DNA from: Methylococcales bacterium
Lineage (GTDB): Bacteria > Pseudomonadota > Gammaproteobacteria > Methylococcales > Methylomonadaceae
Length of the DNA stretch: 64,000 nt
Assembly: GCA_026399015.1 (NCBI GenBank)
Contig: JAPLRS010000034.1
Location: forward strand, 1 to 64,000
Reading direction: 5' to 3'
Below, piece after piece: positions 19,247 to 29,500 of the stretch. The translations under genes were made by a program, and so were the position numbers. The notes beneath the pieces are model-generated. The model did no database searches and was not told the DNA's origin. It saw only the letters and a program-made list of their open reading frames with translations. Positions within the stretch are counted from its first letter, which is position 1, and each line of letters starts with the position of its first letter.

Positions 19247-20028
19247 TAGCCCCCCAAATAAACTTGAATAACACGTGGATCATTTTGCACCTCATCCATC
19301 GTGCCTTCGGTTAACACAGAGCCTTCATGTAATACCGTTACTTTACTAGCAATTGATCGCACAAACTCCATATCGTGCTCAACCACCACGATAGAATGCT
19401 GACCTTGTAATGAAAGTAATAATTCTGCAGTCCGCTCCACTTCTTGATGCGTCATCCCTGCTATCGGCTCATCCACTAACATGACCTTGGGTTCTTGCAT
19501 CAACAACATACCTATTTCTAACCATTGTTTTTGACCGTGCGAAAGAATCCCCGCTCGATGCTGATTACAAGACATTAAGCCTATTGTTTCAATCACATGA
19601 TTAATACGATCGTATTGGGTAGCACTTAAACGATGAAACAAAGTAGGCCAAGTTCGTTTATCCGCTTTAAGAGCGAGTTCTAAATTTTCAAATACCGTTA
19701 ACGCATCAAAAACACTAGGCTTTTGAAATTTACGACAAATACCTGCTTGGGCAATCTCCGGCTCATCCATTTTTAACAAATCGATAGTTTGTCCAAAAAA
19801 CACCGAACCTGTATCAGGACGAGTTTTACCGGTTATCACATCCATTAAAGTGGTTTTTCCAGCGCCATTTGGGCCAATTAAGCAGCGTAATTCACCCGCA
19901 TCAATATACAGAGACAAATCATTCAGTGCTTTAAAGCCATCAAAACTTACACTGACATCTTCGAGATATAAAATAGGGCCATGTCGTGTATCGAGTTGCC
20001 CTTCAATAGTTTCAGCAAATGTATTCAT
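19246..20028 (-). CDS. urtD: urea ABC transporter ATP-binding protein UrtD
   Basis: First ATPase of the urea importer, LivG-like. The 260-residue protein has Walker A GPNGAGKTT, signature region LSHGQKQWLEIGMLL (the SHGQ variant is typical of UrtD) and Walker B VMLVDEPIAGMT with switch VVVEHD. Overlaps urtC at its start (ATGA-like, 4 bases) and abuts urtE. Confidence 0.97.
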   Translation of the reverse strand: MNTFAETIEGQLDTRHGPILYLEDVSVSFDGFKALNDLSLYIDAGELRCLIGPNGAGKTTLMDVITGKTRPDTGSVFFGQTIDLLKMDEPEIAQAGICRKFQKPSVFDALTVFENLELALKADKRTWPTLFHRLSATQYDRINHVIETIGLMSCNQHRAGILSHGQKQWLEIGMLLMQEPKVMLVDEPIAGMTHQEVERTAELLLSLQGQHSIVVVEHDMEFVRSIASKVTVLHEGSVLTEGTMDEVQNDPRVIQVYLGG

Positions 20029-21116
20029 GCTGCACGCTCCTGAAGTTTACGACGCATTAAACCCACAATACCATCGGGTAAAAAGACGGTAACAAACACA
20101 AATATAGCACCTAAACTAAATAACCAAATTTCTGGTAATAAGCCAGTTAATACCGTTTTACTAAAATTGACTAAAACCGCTCCAATAATCGCCCCATATA
20201 AAGTACCGCGTCCACCCATTGCTACCCAAATAACGATCTCTAAAGAATTAAGAGGTGAAAACTCACTCGGATTAATAATACCTACTTGAGGCACATACAA
20301 AGCACCTGCGACACCCGCTATCATGGCCGCAAACACAAAAATCCACAGTTTATACATTTCTACTCGATAACCTAAAAAGCGCACCCGTGATTCTTGATCT
20401 CTGATAGCAGTCACTACTCGGCCTAACTTAGTATTAACCACCCAGCGACTCAATACAAAAGTCGCCATGAGCGTAATTCCAGTTACCCCCAATAAAACAG
20501 CTCTTAAGTCTTCTGATTGGATATTAAAGCCTAACAACTCTTTAAAATCCGTTAAGCCATTGTTACCACCAAAGCCCATTTCATTCCGAAAAAAAGCCAA
20601 TAACAACGCATAAGTTAAAGCTTGAGTAATAATTGATAGATACACCCCGGTTACTCTTGATCGAAATGCCAACCAACCAAATACAAATGCCAACACACCT
20701 GGCACTAAAACAACCATCAAAAGTGCAAACCAAAATTGATCAAAACCTAACCAATACCACGGCAATTCTTTCCAGTTTAAAAACACCATAAAGTCAGGTA
20801 ATAATGGGTCGCCATAAACACCCCGCGTACCAATCTGCCGCATTAGATACATGCCCATAGCATAACCACCCAAGGCGAAGAAAGCCCCCTGCCCTAACGC
20901 TAAAATACCGCAATAGCCCCAAACTAAATCTAAAGACAAGCCCAGCAAAGCAAACGTTAAATATTTACCAATAAGAGAAACGGTATACGCCGAAAAATGC
21001 AAAGCAGAATCAACTGGTAAAGCCAAATTACAGAACGGAATAACAAAACTGACTAAACCCAATGCCAGTAAAACGGACGAGGCAATTTTATCTGAGCCAA
21101 AAGTTATTAATTTCAT
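20025..21116 (-). CDS. urtC: urea ABC transporter permease UrtC
   Basis: Inner membrane permease of the LivM family, 363 residues with about ten hydrophobic segments. The family segment VVTAIRDQESRVRFLGYRVEMYKLW matches the LivM/UrtC cytoplasmic coupling region; it is preceded by DLVWGYCGILALGQGAFFALG, a UrtC hallmark. Follows urtB by 48 bp. Confidence 0.97.
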   Translation of the reverse strand: MKLITFGSDKIASSVLLALGLVSFVIPFCNLALPVDSALHFSAYTVSLIGKYLTFALLGLSLDLVWGYCGILALGQGAFFALGGYAMGMYLMRQIGTRGVYGDPLLPDFMVFLNWKELPWYWLGFDQFWFALLMVVLVPGVLAFVFGWLAFRSRVTGVYLSIITQALTYALLLAFFRNEMGFGGNNGLTDFKELLGFNIQSEDLRAVLLGVTGITLMATFVLSRWVVNTKLGRVVTAIRDQESRVRFLGYRVEMYKLWIFVFAAMIAGVAGALYVPQVGIINPSEFSPLNSLEIVIWVAMGGRGTLYGAIIGAVLVNFSKTVLTGLLPEIWLFSLGAIFVFVTVFLPDGIVGLMRRKLQERAA

Positions 21117-21164
21117 ATCAAACCCACTATTAAGTTATAAGATTTCTATCATTCTTAGGATTAA

Positions 21165-22811
21165 TTAAGAATCAGCCGCACGGCCTTTTTGTGGAAATAA
21201 TCCGCGTGGCCGCTTCTGAATAAACAAAATGATAAAGATCAGTACCAATATTTTTGCTAACACTGCACCGGCAAAAGGCTCCAGAAACTTATTAGCAATG
21301 CCTAATATAAATCCAGCGACTAAAGTGCCCCATAAATTACCTACACCACCAAACACCACCACCATAAATGAGTCAACTATATAAGCCTGACCTAAATTAG
21401 GTCCTACATTGGTAATTTGACTTAAAGCCACACCAGCAACGCCGGCAATTCCAGACCCCAAACCAAACGTCATTGCATCAACCCTAGATGTAGGAATACC
21501 CATCGCCTTAGCCATATTCCGATTCTGAGCCACCGCTCTTACTTCTAAGCCTAACCGCGTATGTTTAAGAATTTGTAACAATAATAAGAACACCATCAAA
21601 CAAAACACTAAAATATAAAAACGATTCCAAGTAAGTGATAAGAAATCATTAATTTGCCAAGAACCACTCATCCATTCTGGCGTAGCAACACTTCTGTTTA
21701 AGGGTGAAAAAATGGAACGCACACTTTGTTGCAGTATTAAACTAACCCCAAAAGTCGCTAATAAAGTTTCTAAAGGTCGACCGTATAGAAATCGTATAAT
21801 GCCCCGCTCAATGGCAATACCCACTGCTGCAGAAATAACAAAAGCCACGGGTATGGATAACAAGACCGAAATACCCAAATGATTAGGTAACAATTGTTGC
21901 ATCACATAAGTGGTGTAAGCACCCAGCATCATTAACTCACCGTGCGCCATATTAATAACGCCCATCACCCCAAATGTAATGGCTAAACCGATGGCAGCTA
22001 ACACTAAAACAGCTCCTAAACTTAAGCCAAAGAACACCGTTTCAACTGAGCTATAGAACTGCAAACGCGTGTTAATATTAATTAAAGCTGCTTTAGCCGC
22101 ATTTCTTATATCGGCATCCGCCTCTATAAAATTACCGGCTTCATCTTTTTCAACCATCGCGTTTAAACGATTCACTACATCTAAACTGTTTTGGGCTTTT
22201 AAAGCCTCAATTGCCTTAACACGTAAAGATTTGTCACTACTATTCATATCCTTTAACAAGAACACAACCTGAATGGCTTGCTTAACCGTTACATCTTTTT
22301 CAAGCTCTAAACGCGCTTTTAACAAGGCTAAAGCACTTTCGTCATCCTCATTTCCCATCGCTTTAACGGCTGCCAAACGAATGGCAGGATCTTCAGCTGT
22401 CAATTGCAATTGACCTATCGTTCTCCTTAAAGAAACGCGTAATTTGTTGGTTAAATTAATCTTATTAACCGAGCCACGCTCCATCGCACCAAGGGCGGTT
22501 CCTGTTAAGGCGTCCCGCACATCGTATCCTTGATTATTATCAACACCGATGACCAATGTCATATCGGTTTTAAGTGTAAATAACTGCCCATCTAACAAGG
22601 CCTGTAAGATAGCCAAACTTGCACTGCCATTTTCAGCTAACTGATTAATAGCCTGCTCTCGCTCAGCCATAGAACCTTGTTTTAAATTTATGATGGCCGT
22701 TTGAAAAGGGGGTTGTGTCGATACATCCTGATCGCCATGAATAGCTAGCGAAAATAACAGCGTTAAAACCGCTGTCATACGACAAGATCCCTTAATTAAA
22801 TTCGCTTTCAT
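21165..22811 (-). CDS. urtB: urea ABC transporter permease UrtB
   Basis: Inner membrane permease of the LivH family with the UrtB-specific extension: 548 residues, of which about the first 250 form a secreted helical (HEAT-like) periplasmic region after a signal peptide, and the rest is the permease (AIGLAITFGVMGVINMAHGE, LGLEVRAVAQNRNMAKAMGI, VVFGGVGNLWGT). This long N-terminal part separates UrtB from amino acid LivH proteins. Follows urtA after 135 bp with hairpins between them. Confidence 0.96.
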   Translation of the reverse strand: MKANLIKGSCRMTAVLTLLFSLAIHGDQDVSTQPPFQTAIINLKQGSMAEREQAINQLAENGSASLAILQALLDGQLFTLKTDMTLVIGVDNNQGYDVRDALTGTALGAMERGSVNKINLTNKLRVSLRRTIGQLQLTAEDPAIRLAAVKAMGNEDDESALALLKARLELEKDVTVKQAIQVVFLLKDMNSSDKSLRVKAIEALKAQNSLDVVNRLNAMVEKDEAGNFIEADADIRNAAKAALININTRLQFYSSVETVFFGLSLGAVLVLAAIGLAITFGVMGVINMAHGELMMLGAYTTYVMQQLLPNHLGISVLLSIPVAFVISAAVGIAIERGIIRFLYGRPLETLLATFGVSLILQQSVRSIFSPLNRSVATPEWMSGSWQINDFLSLTWNRFYILVFCLMVFLLLLQILKHTRLGLEVRAVAQNRNMAKAMGIPTSRVDAMTFGLGSGIAGVAGVALSQITNVGPNLGQAYIVDSFMVVVFGGVGNLWGTLVAGFILGIANKFLEPFAGAVLAKILVLIFIILFIQKRPRGLFPQKGRAADS

Positions 22812-22825
22812 GTTATCTCCAGAAT

Positions 22826-22862
22826 GACAAGTTAGCCCTCAACTGAGACAGACTAACTTGTC
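22826..22862 (-). repeat. inverted repeat before urtB
   Basis: A 10-bp inverted repeat (GACAAGTTAG, 17-base spacer, CTAACTTGTC) lies between urtA and urtB, next to the urtB ribosome binding site. With the hairpin at 22886-22930 it may stabilise the urtA part of the message or tune urtB translation. Confidence 0.5.
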
Positions 22863-22885
22863 TAACTTTAAAATATTACTTACTA

Positions 22886-22930
22886 GAAAAGCGGGGGCCG
22901 AGGTTAGTAAGACTGGGGTGGCCACCCGCT
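22886..22930 (-). terminator. partial terminator/attenuator after urtA
   Basis: On the minus strand a GC-rich stem (AGCGGGTGGCC with GGCCCCCGCT) ends in TTTTC just past the urtA stop codon. In binding-protein-dependent transporters such a hairpin often lets the solute-binding protein be made in excess over the membrane parts; that role is inferred. Confidence 0.65.
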
Positions 22931-22946
22931 AAGTGACGCTAATCTA

Positions 22947-24245
22947 TCAATATTTTTGACCTGAACACTTTTTAGTCTTAGTGTTATAATTACCGCAGTT
23001 AATTGGTGAAGTCCAATCTGCAATAATCGGTTTACTTTCTGGCAAGAAGTCAGACCAAGCATCACCATCAACCAAAGTATTTGTTTGCCAAACTGTCATT
23101 AACTGACCATCATCTTGAATCTCACCAATTAAAACTGGTTTGCTAATGTGATGGTTAGGTAACATTTTAGCGGTACCACCGGTTAAGTTTGGATAATCCA
23201 CACCGATGATTGTTTTTTGTACTGCATCAGGATCTGTAGTACCGGCTTTCTCAACCGCTTTTACCCACATATTGAAACCGATGTAATGCGCTTCCATTGG
23301 ATCGTTAGTCGTGCGTTTTGGGTTTTTAGTGTACTCATGCCATTTATCAATAAATGCCGCATTTTTAGTACTATCAACACTCATGAAATAGTTCCAAGCC
23401 GCTAAATGACCTACCAATGGCTTAGTGTCCATTCCCGATAACTCTTCCTCTCCCACTGAAAAGGCAATAACAGGAATTTTTTCTGCAGAAACACCTTGGT
23501 TACCCAATTCTTTATAAAAAGGAATGTTAGCATCACCGTTAATAGTCGATACAACCGCTGTCTTTTTACCAGCAGAACCAAATTTCTTAACATCAGCCAC
23601 AATACTTTGCCAATCTGAATGACCAAATGGCGTGTAATTGATCATGATATCTTTTGAAGCAACACCTTTAGATTTTAAATAAGCTTCTAAAATCTTGTTA
23701 GTCGTTCTTGGATACACATAGTCAGTACCTGCTAATACCCAACGTTTTACTTTAAGATCATTCATCAAATAATCGACAGCAGGAATCGCTTGTTGGTTAG
23801 GCGCCGCACCAGTATAGAATACGTTTTTAGATGATTCTTCACCTTCATATTGCACTGGGTAAAACAACAAACCGTTTAACTCTTCAATCACAGGTAATAC
23901 TGATTTACGTGATACAGAAGTCCAGCAGCCAAAAATAGCGGATACTTTATCTTTAGTTAATAACTCACGCGCTTTCTCAGCAAATAATGGCCAGTTAGAT
24001 GCAGGGTCAACGACAACCGCTTCTAATTTTTTACCTAACAAACCGCCTTTTTTGTTTTGTTCATCAATCAACATCAACATAGTGTCTTTCAGTGTTGTTT
24101 CACTGATAGCCATGGTGCCAGATAAAGAATGTAAAACACCCACTTTAATAGTATCTTCTGCTCTAACGGTGCCAGTAGCTACTGTTAATGCAGCTAACGC
24201 ACCCACAATACTTAATTTACGTAATTTTGTAGAAATTCTGTTCAT
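22947..24245 (-). CDS. urtA: urea ABC transporter substrate-binding protein UrtA
   Basis: Periplasmic urea-binding protein, 432 residues. A signal peptide (hydrophobic 12-27, cleavage near VRA-EDT) precedes the family start TIKVGVLHSLSGTMAISE. The segments GCWTSVSRKSVLPVIE, LLFYPVQYEGEESS and the YIGFNMWVKAVEKAG region mark UrtA rather than LivJ/AmiC. It starts 28 bp after the porin gene, so porin and transporter share a transcript. Confidence 0.97.
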   Translation of the reverse strand: MNRISTKLRKLSIVGALAALTVATGTVRAEDTIKVGVLHSLSGTMAISETTLKDTMLMLIDEQNKKGGLLGKKLEAVVVDPASNWPLFAEKARELLTKDKVSAIFGCWTSVSRKSVLPVIEELNGLLFYPVQYEGEESSKNVFYTGAAPNQQAIPAVDYLMNDLKVKRWVLAGTDYVYPRTTNKILEAYLKSKGVASKDIMINYTPFGHSDWQSIVADVKKFGSAGKKTAVVSTINGDANIPFYKELGNQGVSAEKIPVIAFSVGEEELSGMDTKPLVGHLAAWNYFMSVDSTKNAAFIDKWHEYTKNPKRTTNDPMEAHYIGFNMWVKAVEKAGTTDPDAVQKTIIGVDYPNLTGGTAKMLPNHHISKPVLIGEIQDDGQLMTVWQTNTLVDGDAWSDFLPESKPIIADWTSPINCGNYNTKTKKCSGQKY

Positions 24246-24273
24246 AGATTTATCCTAAAGTATTATATGAAAA

Positions 24274-25512
24274 TTAGATTTGCCATTGGAAGCCAAGCAT
24301 CAGCGTGCTTGCACTGTCACCTTTTACACCAGCTGTGTAATTAGTAATACCTTTTGTAGCCATATCGCCATAGATATAATTCAATGAAACAACCGCGTTA
24401 TGACCGTCGATCACGTAATTAATACCGGTTTGATAAGAGTTACGATTAGTACTACCATTTGGATTAATATTCACATAACGTAAATAAGGTTGTACAAAAC
24501 CATAGCCTAGTTTTTCTGGGAACATATACATACCACTTACGTCGTAAGCTTGACCCGCGAACATATCGAACCCACCAGGTTTGGTGTTTCTAGCTATTTC
24601 GTTATAAGCGCCATTAAATCCATAATTTTTATAATCACCTTCTAATGTTAATACGGCTTTATTAGGCAATATTTTTTCCATCAAAATATCTACACCAGTA
24701 CCTCTAAAGTCAGCTGGCGTGCCCAATACACCCGCACCTTGATTTTGATACTGATTATTTCCAGATATCGTTAAGATATCGCCACCTTTACCGTAATAGG
24801 TGCCAGAAGTGTAATAACCTGGATTCTTTTCAACTTCCCAAAAGTTATAAGAAACTTTTTGCGCATACATAATATTATCGTTTACGTTAGCACCACCTCT
24901 TAAACCACGGAAGAAACCAAAAGCGTATTGCAAACGATCACTAAAAGCCGCACCCCAGATAGTCGCACCATCATCACGACCAAAAGATCCAGCAGAAGTA
25001 CCATCGTTTTTGATTGTTAAATTGTAATCAGCGGGCTCAAAAGGTGTACCAGCACCAAAAGTTTGATAAATACCGCTGTAGAACGGACCGTTCATTTCGC
25101 GACGCTCACCCGGCACTAACATACGACCCACCCAAAGATTGGCATAATTGTTATATTCAACTTTCGCAATCGCATCTAATATTCTGACCTCACCACCATT
25201 ATTGGCAGTCTGTGTTTCAGTGTTAAATTCAACTTTTAAGTATTTATGCAATTGACCCGCAAAATACAAACGTGCGTTATCCAAAGCAAAATCATTACTC
25301 CACTGATTACCTGTAGGTCCTGCCGCACCTTCAGTTGTCGTAAAGCTACTACGTAAACCTAAACCCAAACTGACCCATTTAGTATCATCAATTTTAAAAG
25401 TGGCACCCGCATGCGAATTGGCCATATGACCCATAGCAAGAGCAGAAACAACTGCAGTGCAAAGTAGACGTTTATTAAAACCGCCTACAGCATGGTTAAT
25501 ATAACTTTTCAT
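24274..25512 (-). CDS. outer membrane porin of the urea-uptake locus
   Basis: A 412-residue protein with a signal peptide (about 1-36, cleavage after SHA) and a beta-barrel composition with alternating hydrophobic residues and a C-terminal aromatic-type ending FQWQI. It belongs to the porin type related to phosphate-selective OprO/OprP proteins, though no family name is certain. As the first gene of the porin-urtABCDE run it likely gives urea or short amides passage across the outer membrane. Its upstream region is shared with the divergent sensor operon. Confidence 0.85.
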   Translation of the reverse strand: MKSYINHAVGGFNKRLLCTAVVSALAMGHMANSHAGATFKIDDTKWVSLGLGLRSSFTTTEGAAGPTGNQWSNDFALDNARLYFAGQLHKYLKVEFNTETQTANNGGEVRILDAIAKVEYNNYANLWVGRMLVPGERREMNGPFYSGIYQTFGAGTPFEPADYNLTIKNDGTSAGSFGRDDGATIWGAAFSDRLQYAFGFFRGLRGGANVNDNIMYAQKVSYNFWEVEKNPGYYTSGTYYGKGGDILTISGNNQYQNQGAGVLGTPADFRGTGVDILMEKILPNKAVLTLEGDYKNYGFNGAYNEIARNTKPGGFDMFAGQAYDVSGMYMFPEKLGYGFVQPYLRYVNINPNGSTNRNSYQTGINYVIDGHNAVVSLNYIYGDMATKGITNYTAGVKGDSASTLMLGFQWQI

Positions 25513-25602
25513 CTATAATCCCCTTTTTGATCCGCTAAAATAATTGCAAGCGCCTTAAAGCGATGCTGCCAAAGCTGGCAGGGTTCATTATTCAGATTCA
25601 AA

Positions 25603-25628
25603 GTTATCTGCACAATCCGTCAGATAAC
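25603..25628. promoter_or_regulatory. inverted repeat, candidate operator between porin and sensor operon
   Basis: GTTATCTG, a 10-base spacer and CAGATAAC form an 8-bp inverted repeat in the 189-bp divergent intergenic region. A second palindrome (CTGCCA-AAGC-TGGCAG) lies nearby at about 25567-25582. The spacing suits a dimeric regulator such as the LuxR-type protein encoded at 29922-30851; binding is inference. Confidence 0.4.
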
Positions 25629-25701
25629 TATCAGTTATTTGACGTATAGTGACGCACAAGTTGTTGTCTTATAATATAAAAACACTTATTGAGGGGATAC
25701 T

Positions 25702-26511
25702 ATGACTTTGCAAAACTCACCAAAATACATCCACACACTGAGCATTTTGGCTATTGCCTTATTACATGAAAACGATGTCTCTGCTACGCCGGTTAATGCC
25801 AATGAGATTAACGCCGTTACCAGTATCAACTTTAGCGTAGATTCAAATCACCTTGCGCAACTTAAAATACCTGTCACGGCAACACAACTCTCTGAACGCG
25901 TTATCGCAAACCTTAGCGAATGGCATTATCCACTGCAACAAGCTGCACCTAATGCATCACATAACTTGGTAGCCAGCTTAGGAGAAATAAGCCATGAAAG
26001 TACGCCAGTAGGCTTCTCTTTTTCTAGAGGTAACTCAGATCCCAGATCCGCAGAGTTTCAAAAAGCTAATGTATTACCCATCACCTGTACTTTAAGTACT
26101 AAAGGCTCGACACTCCCTCCCATTACCCATAAAATGACCTTTAGTACAGAAGCCTTTTTTTCTGGCTTTACTGATACCCATACGACCGATAAATTAGTGG
26201 ATCAAATAACCACCACCTGCTTTACCTTGTTGGATAATTTAAAAACCCCGCTTATAGACAAACCGGCACAAACTACCACCTTTAAGCCCGCATGGATGCC
26301 CAGCGTACAAGTTGTTGTAAAACCGATTAAACCCACTGTTGCGCAAGCCATTAACCCCGAACCCTTATCAGGAAAAACCGCCATTGGTAAAGAACCCATC
26401 CTCATTAAGACTGAAGCGGTTGATGAAGCAAACACCGAGGTTGATAAAGAATTAATTATTAACAATCAAGGTTCACCACTCACCCTACATCTTGGACATG
26501 AACGCCGCTAA
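25702..26511 (+). CDS. secreted protein of unknown function in the sensor operon
   Basis: A 269-residue protein not recognised from any family. The N terminus has a short hydrophobic stretch (IHTLSILAIALL) and a plausible cleavage near VSATP, so it is probably periplasmic. The middle (about 40-190) looks folded, with two cysteines about 40 residues apart (ITCTLS and TTCFTLL); the tail is Pro/Lys/Glu-rich. A ribosome binding site (GAGGGG) precedes the ATG. It ends 3 bp before the permease-kinase gene, so it may be an accessory sensor or ligand-handling partner of that kinase. Confidence 0.7.
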   Translation: MTLQNSPKYIHTLSILAIALLHENDVSATPVNANEINAVTSINFSVDSNHLAQLKIPVTATQLSERVIANLSEWHYPLQQAAPNASHNLVASLGEISHESTPVGFSFSRGNSDPRSAEFQKANVLPITCTLSTKGSTLPPITHKMTFSTEAFFSGFTDTHTTDKLVDQITTTCFTLLDNLKTPLIDKPAQTTTFKPAWMPSVQVVVKPIKPTVAQAINPEPLSGKTAIGKEPILIKTEAVDEANTEVDKELIINNQGSPLTLHLGHERR

Positions 26512-26514
26512 ACT

Positions 26515-29500
26515 GTGAAAACTGATATTCATCAACATGTCACCAATATCCGTCGTGAATACAACTCCTTTGTTGCTAACGAAACGATGGAAGACTATGC
26601 CTTACGCTATGCACCTCGTAGTTTTAGAAAATGGTCTGAGTTTGAAGTAGCCAATGCCGCCTTGGGGTCAACAGCTTTTTTAGTACTGGAGGCTATTGGC
26701 GGATTTTTATCTATTAACTACGGTTTTACTAATGCCGTTTGGGCTATCCTTGCCGTTACGTTAATTATATTTATTACCAGCTTTCCGATTAGTTATTATG
26801 CGGCGCGCTATCATATTGATATTGATTTGCTCACTCGTAGCGCTGGCTTCGGCTATATAGGCTCAACGGTTACCTCTCTTATCTACGCGTCCTTTACGTT
26901 CACGTTATTTGCTTTAGAAGCGTCAATCATGTCGCTGGCGCTAGAACTATATTTTCATATACCTTTGGCCATAGCCCATGTTATCAGTGCTATTTTGGTC
27001 ATTCCTTTAGTAACTTTCGGTATTACCACCATTAGTCGCGTGCAGTTATGGACTCAACCCCTTTGGCTCATCTTATTTCTAGCACCCTACATTGCTATTG
27101 CACAACATGAACCCAATGCGCTAAATACCTTAACTGACTATTTTTGGTCCACTAGCCAAGGTGTTGGCTTTGATTGGATGCTATTTGGCACCGCAGCTAC
27201 CGTGGCATTTTCGATGATGGCGCAGATTGGTGAACAAGTCGATTTTTTACGTTTCATGCCCGATAAGACACCAGAAAACAAAGTGCGCTGGTGGTTAGCA
27301 CTCTTAGCGGGCGGTCCAGGTTGGGTTTTATTTGGCGCAGTTCGACAAATATTGGGGGCTTTATTAGCGGATTTGGCTATTCACCATGGGATCAGTCCAA
27401 TTCATGCCCATGAACCGACGCAAATGTATTTAACCGCCTATAAAGAACTCTTTGTTAATCCAAAATTGGCGATAGCAGGCACCACCCTCTTTGTGATTAT
27501 CAGTCAAATCAAAATCAATGTAACCAATGCTTATGCGGGCTCTTTAGCGTGGTCTAATTTCTTTTCCAGATTAACGCACAGTCATCCTGGGCGAGTGATA
27601 TGGCTGTTGTTTAATGTGTTAATTGCACTTCTGCTCATGGAGTTTGGCGTTTTTAGTGCCTTAGAAAAAGTATTGGGCTTGTTTTCTCACATGTCTATCG
27701 CTTGGATATGTAGGATTGCTGCAGAACTAATGATTAATAAACCGTTAGGCTTAAGTCCTAACATGATTGAATTTAAAAGGGCCTATTTACCCGATCTTAA
27801 TCCGGTAGGGATTATTTCTACCCTAACCGCATCTTTAATATCCATTCTTGCTTACGCCGATATTTTTGGTGAGGTTGCAAAAGCCTTTTCAGGATTTATT
27901 GCCTTAGGTCTGGCTTTTATTCTGACACCTACCATGGCTTGGTTGTTTGGCAAAAAACATTACATTGCCCGAGATCGTAATAAAAATAATGTCGGTAATG
28001 ATAAAAAATGTACGATTTGCGAGAACACCTTTGAACACGAAGACATGGCGTACTGCCCTGCTTATCGAGGTTCGATCTGTTCACTGTGCTGTACTTTAGA
28101 CGCGCGTTGCTTAGATGTTTGTAAAACTGGTTTTAGGTTTGATGATTACTTAAGGGCATTAGCAGAACGTGTTTTACCCTCTAGAATAAAAATGACTGCA
28201 AAACTACGTTTACTGCGTTTTGCTCTGATGTTTTTATTCTTATCCGTTTTAACGGGTATTTTTATCAGTATCATTTACTATCAAGACTTATTGACTGTAC
28301 AGCATAATTTTGACGCTTTTCAGTTACTCTTAAAAAACTTCTTTAAAATTTATGCCTCTTTACTTGTGTTTATTGGCTTATGTACTTGGTGGCTGATTTT
28401 AAATGCCGAAAGTAGACAAGTAGCACAACAAGAAACCGCGAAACAAACACAACTTTTGTTACTTGAAATAGAAAAACACAAAAAGACCGACAGCAAGCTA
28501 CAAGAAACCATGCGCATCGCCAATTCAGCCAATCAGGCTAAAAGTCGATTCCTAAGTAATATGAGCCATGAAATCCGTTCGCCACTCAATAGTATTGTCG
28601 GCTATTCTTATATTTTACAAAAAGACCCCACGATTCCTGAACATAGAAGACAAGCGGTTGATACGCTTAAACGCAGTGGCGAGCATTTATCTGCGCTAAT
28701 TGAAGATATTCTTGATATCGCGCGCATTGAAGCCCGTAAATTTGAACTCAGTTATGAAGCCTTTGACTTTCATGCCTTAATTGAACATCTCGTGAATGTG
28801 TATAAAACTCAAGCCGAAGATAAAGGTTTGTATTTTAATTGCAAAATTATCAATACCCTACCCAAAAGAATTAAAGCCGATGAAAAACGCGTCGGGCAAA
28901 TTTTAATCAACATTTTAAGTAATGCGATTAAATTTACCCAAACGGGTGGTATTCTTTTTAGTATTAGTTACAGTGCCGGCGTGGCCAAATTTGAAATCAC
29001 CGACACCGGTGACGGAATGGATGAAAAACAATTGCAAGTTATTTTTGAACCCTTTACCCGACTTAACACGGTAACGGGTAATGCCATTTCTGGGAGTGGT
29101 TTAGGTTTAACCATTAGTAAAATCCTGGCCGAAATCATGGGTGGTGAACTAAACGTGGTTAGCCAAGTGGGCGTTGGTTCTACTTTTACAGTACGCTTAT
29201 TCTTAGCTAATTTAGGTACGGATTCTGAACACTATGCCACAGAAAACATTACTGGCTATCAAGGTAAAAGACTAAAAATACTTACAGTTGATGATCAATC
29301 AGACCATCGTGAACTGATTAAATCATTGCTAACCCCACTAGGTTTTCTAATGAGTGAAGCCAGTTCAGGCGAAGATTGCCTAGAAAGAATAGCCGAACTG
29401 CAACCCGACTTAATCTTATTGGATTTAGCAATGACAGGCATAGATGGCACAGAAACGGCCTATCAATTACGTTTACAAAAATATCTAATTCCAATTATCA

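Noticed and set aside
25513-25701. Sigma-54 promoter for the porin-urt genes
   Set aside because: TGGCAG occurs on the minus strand, but the GC of the -12 box is not at the required distance.
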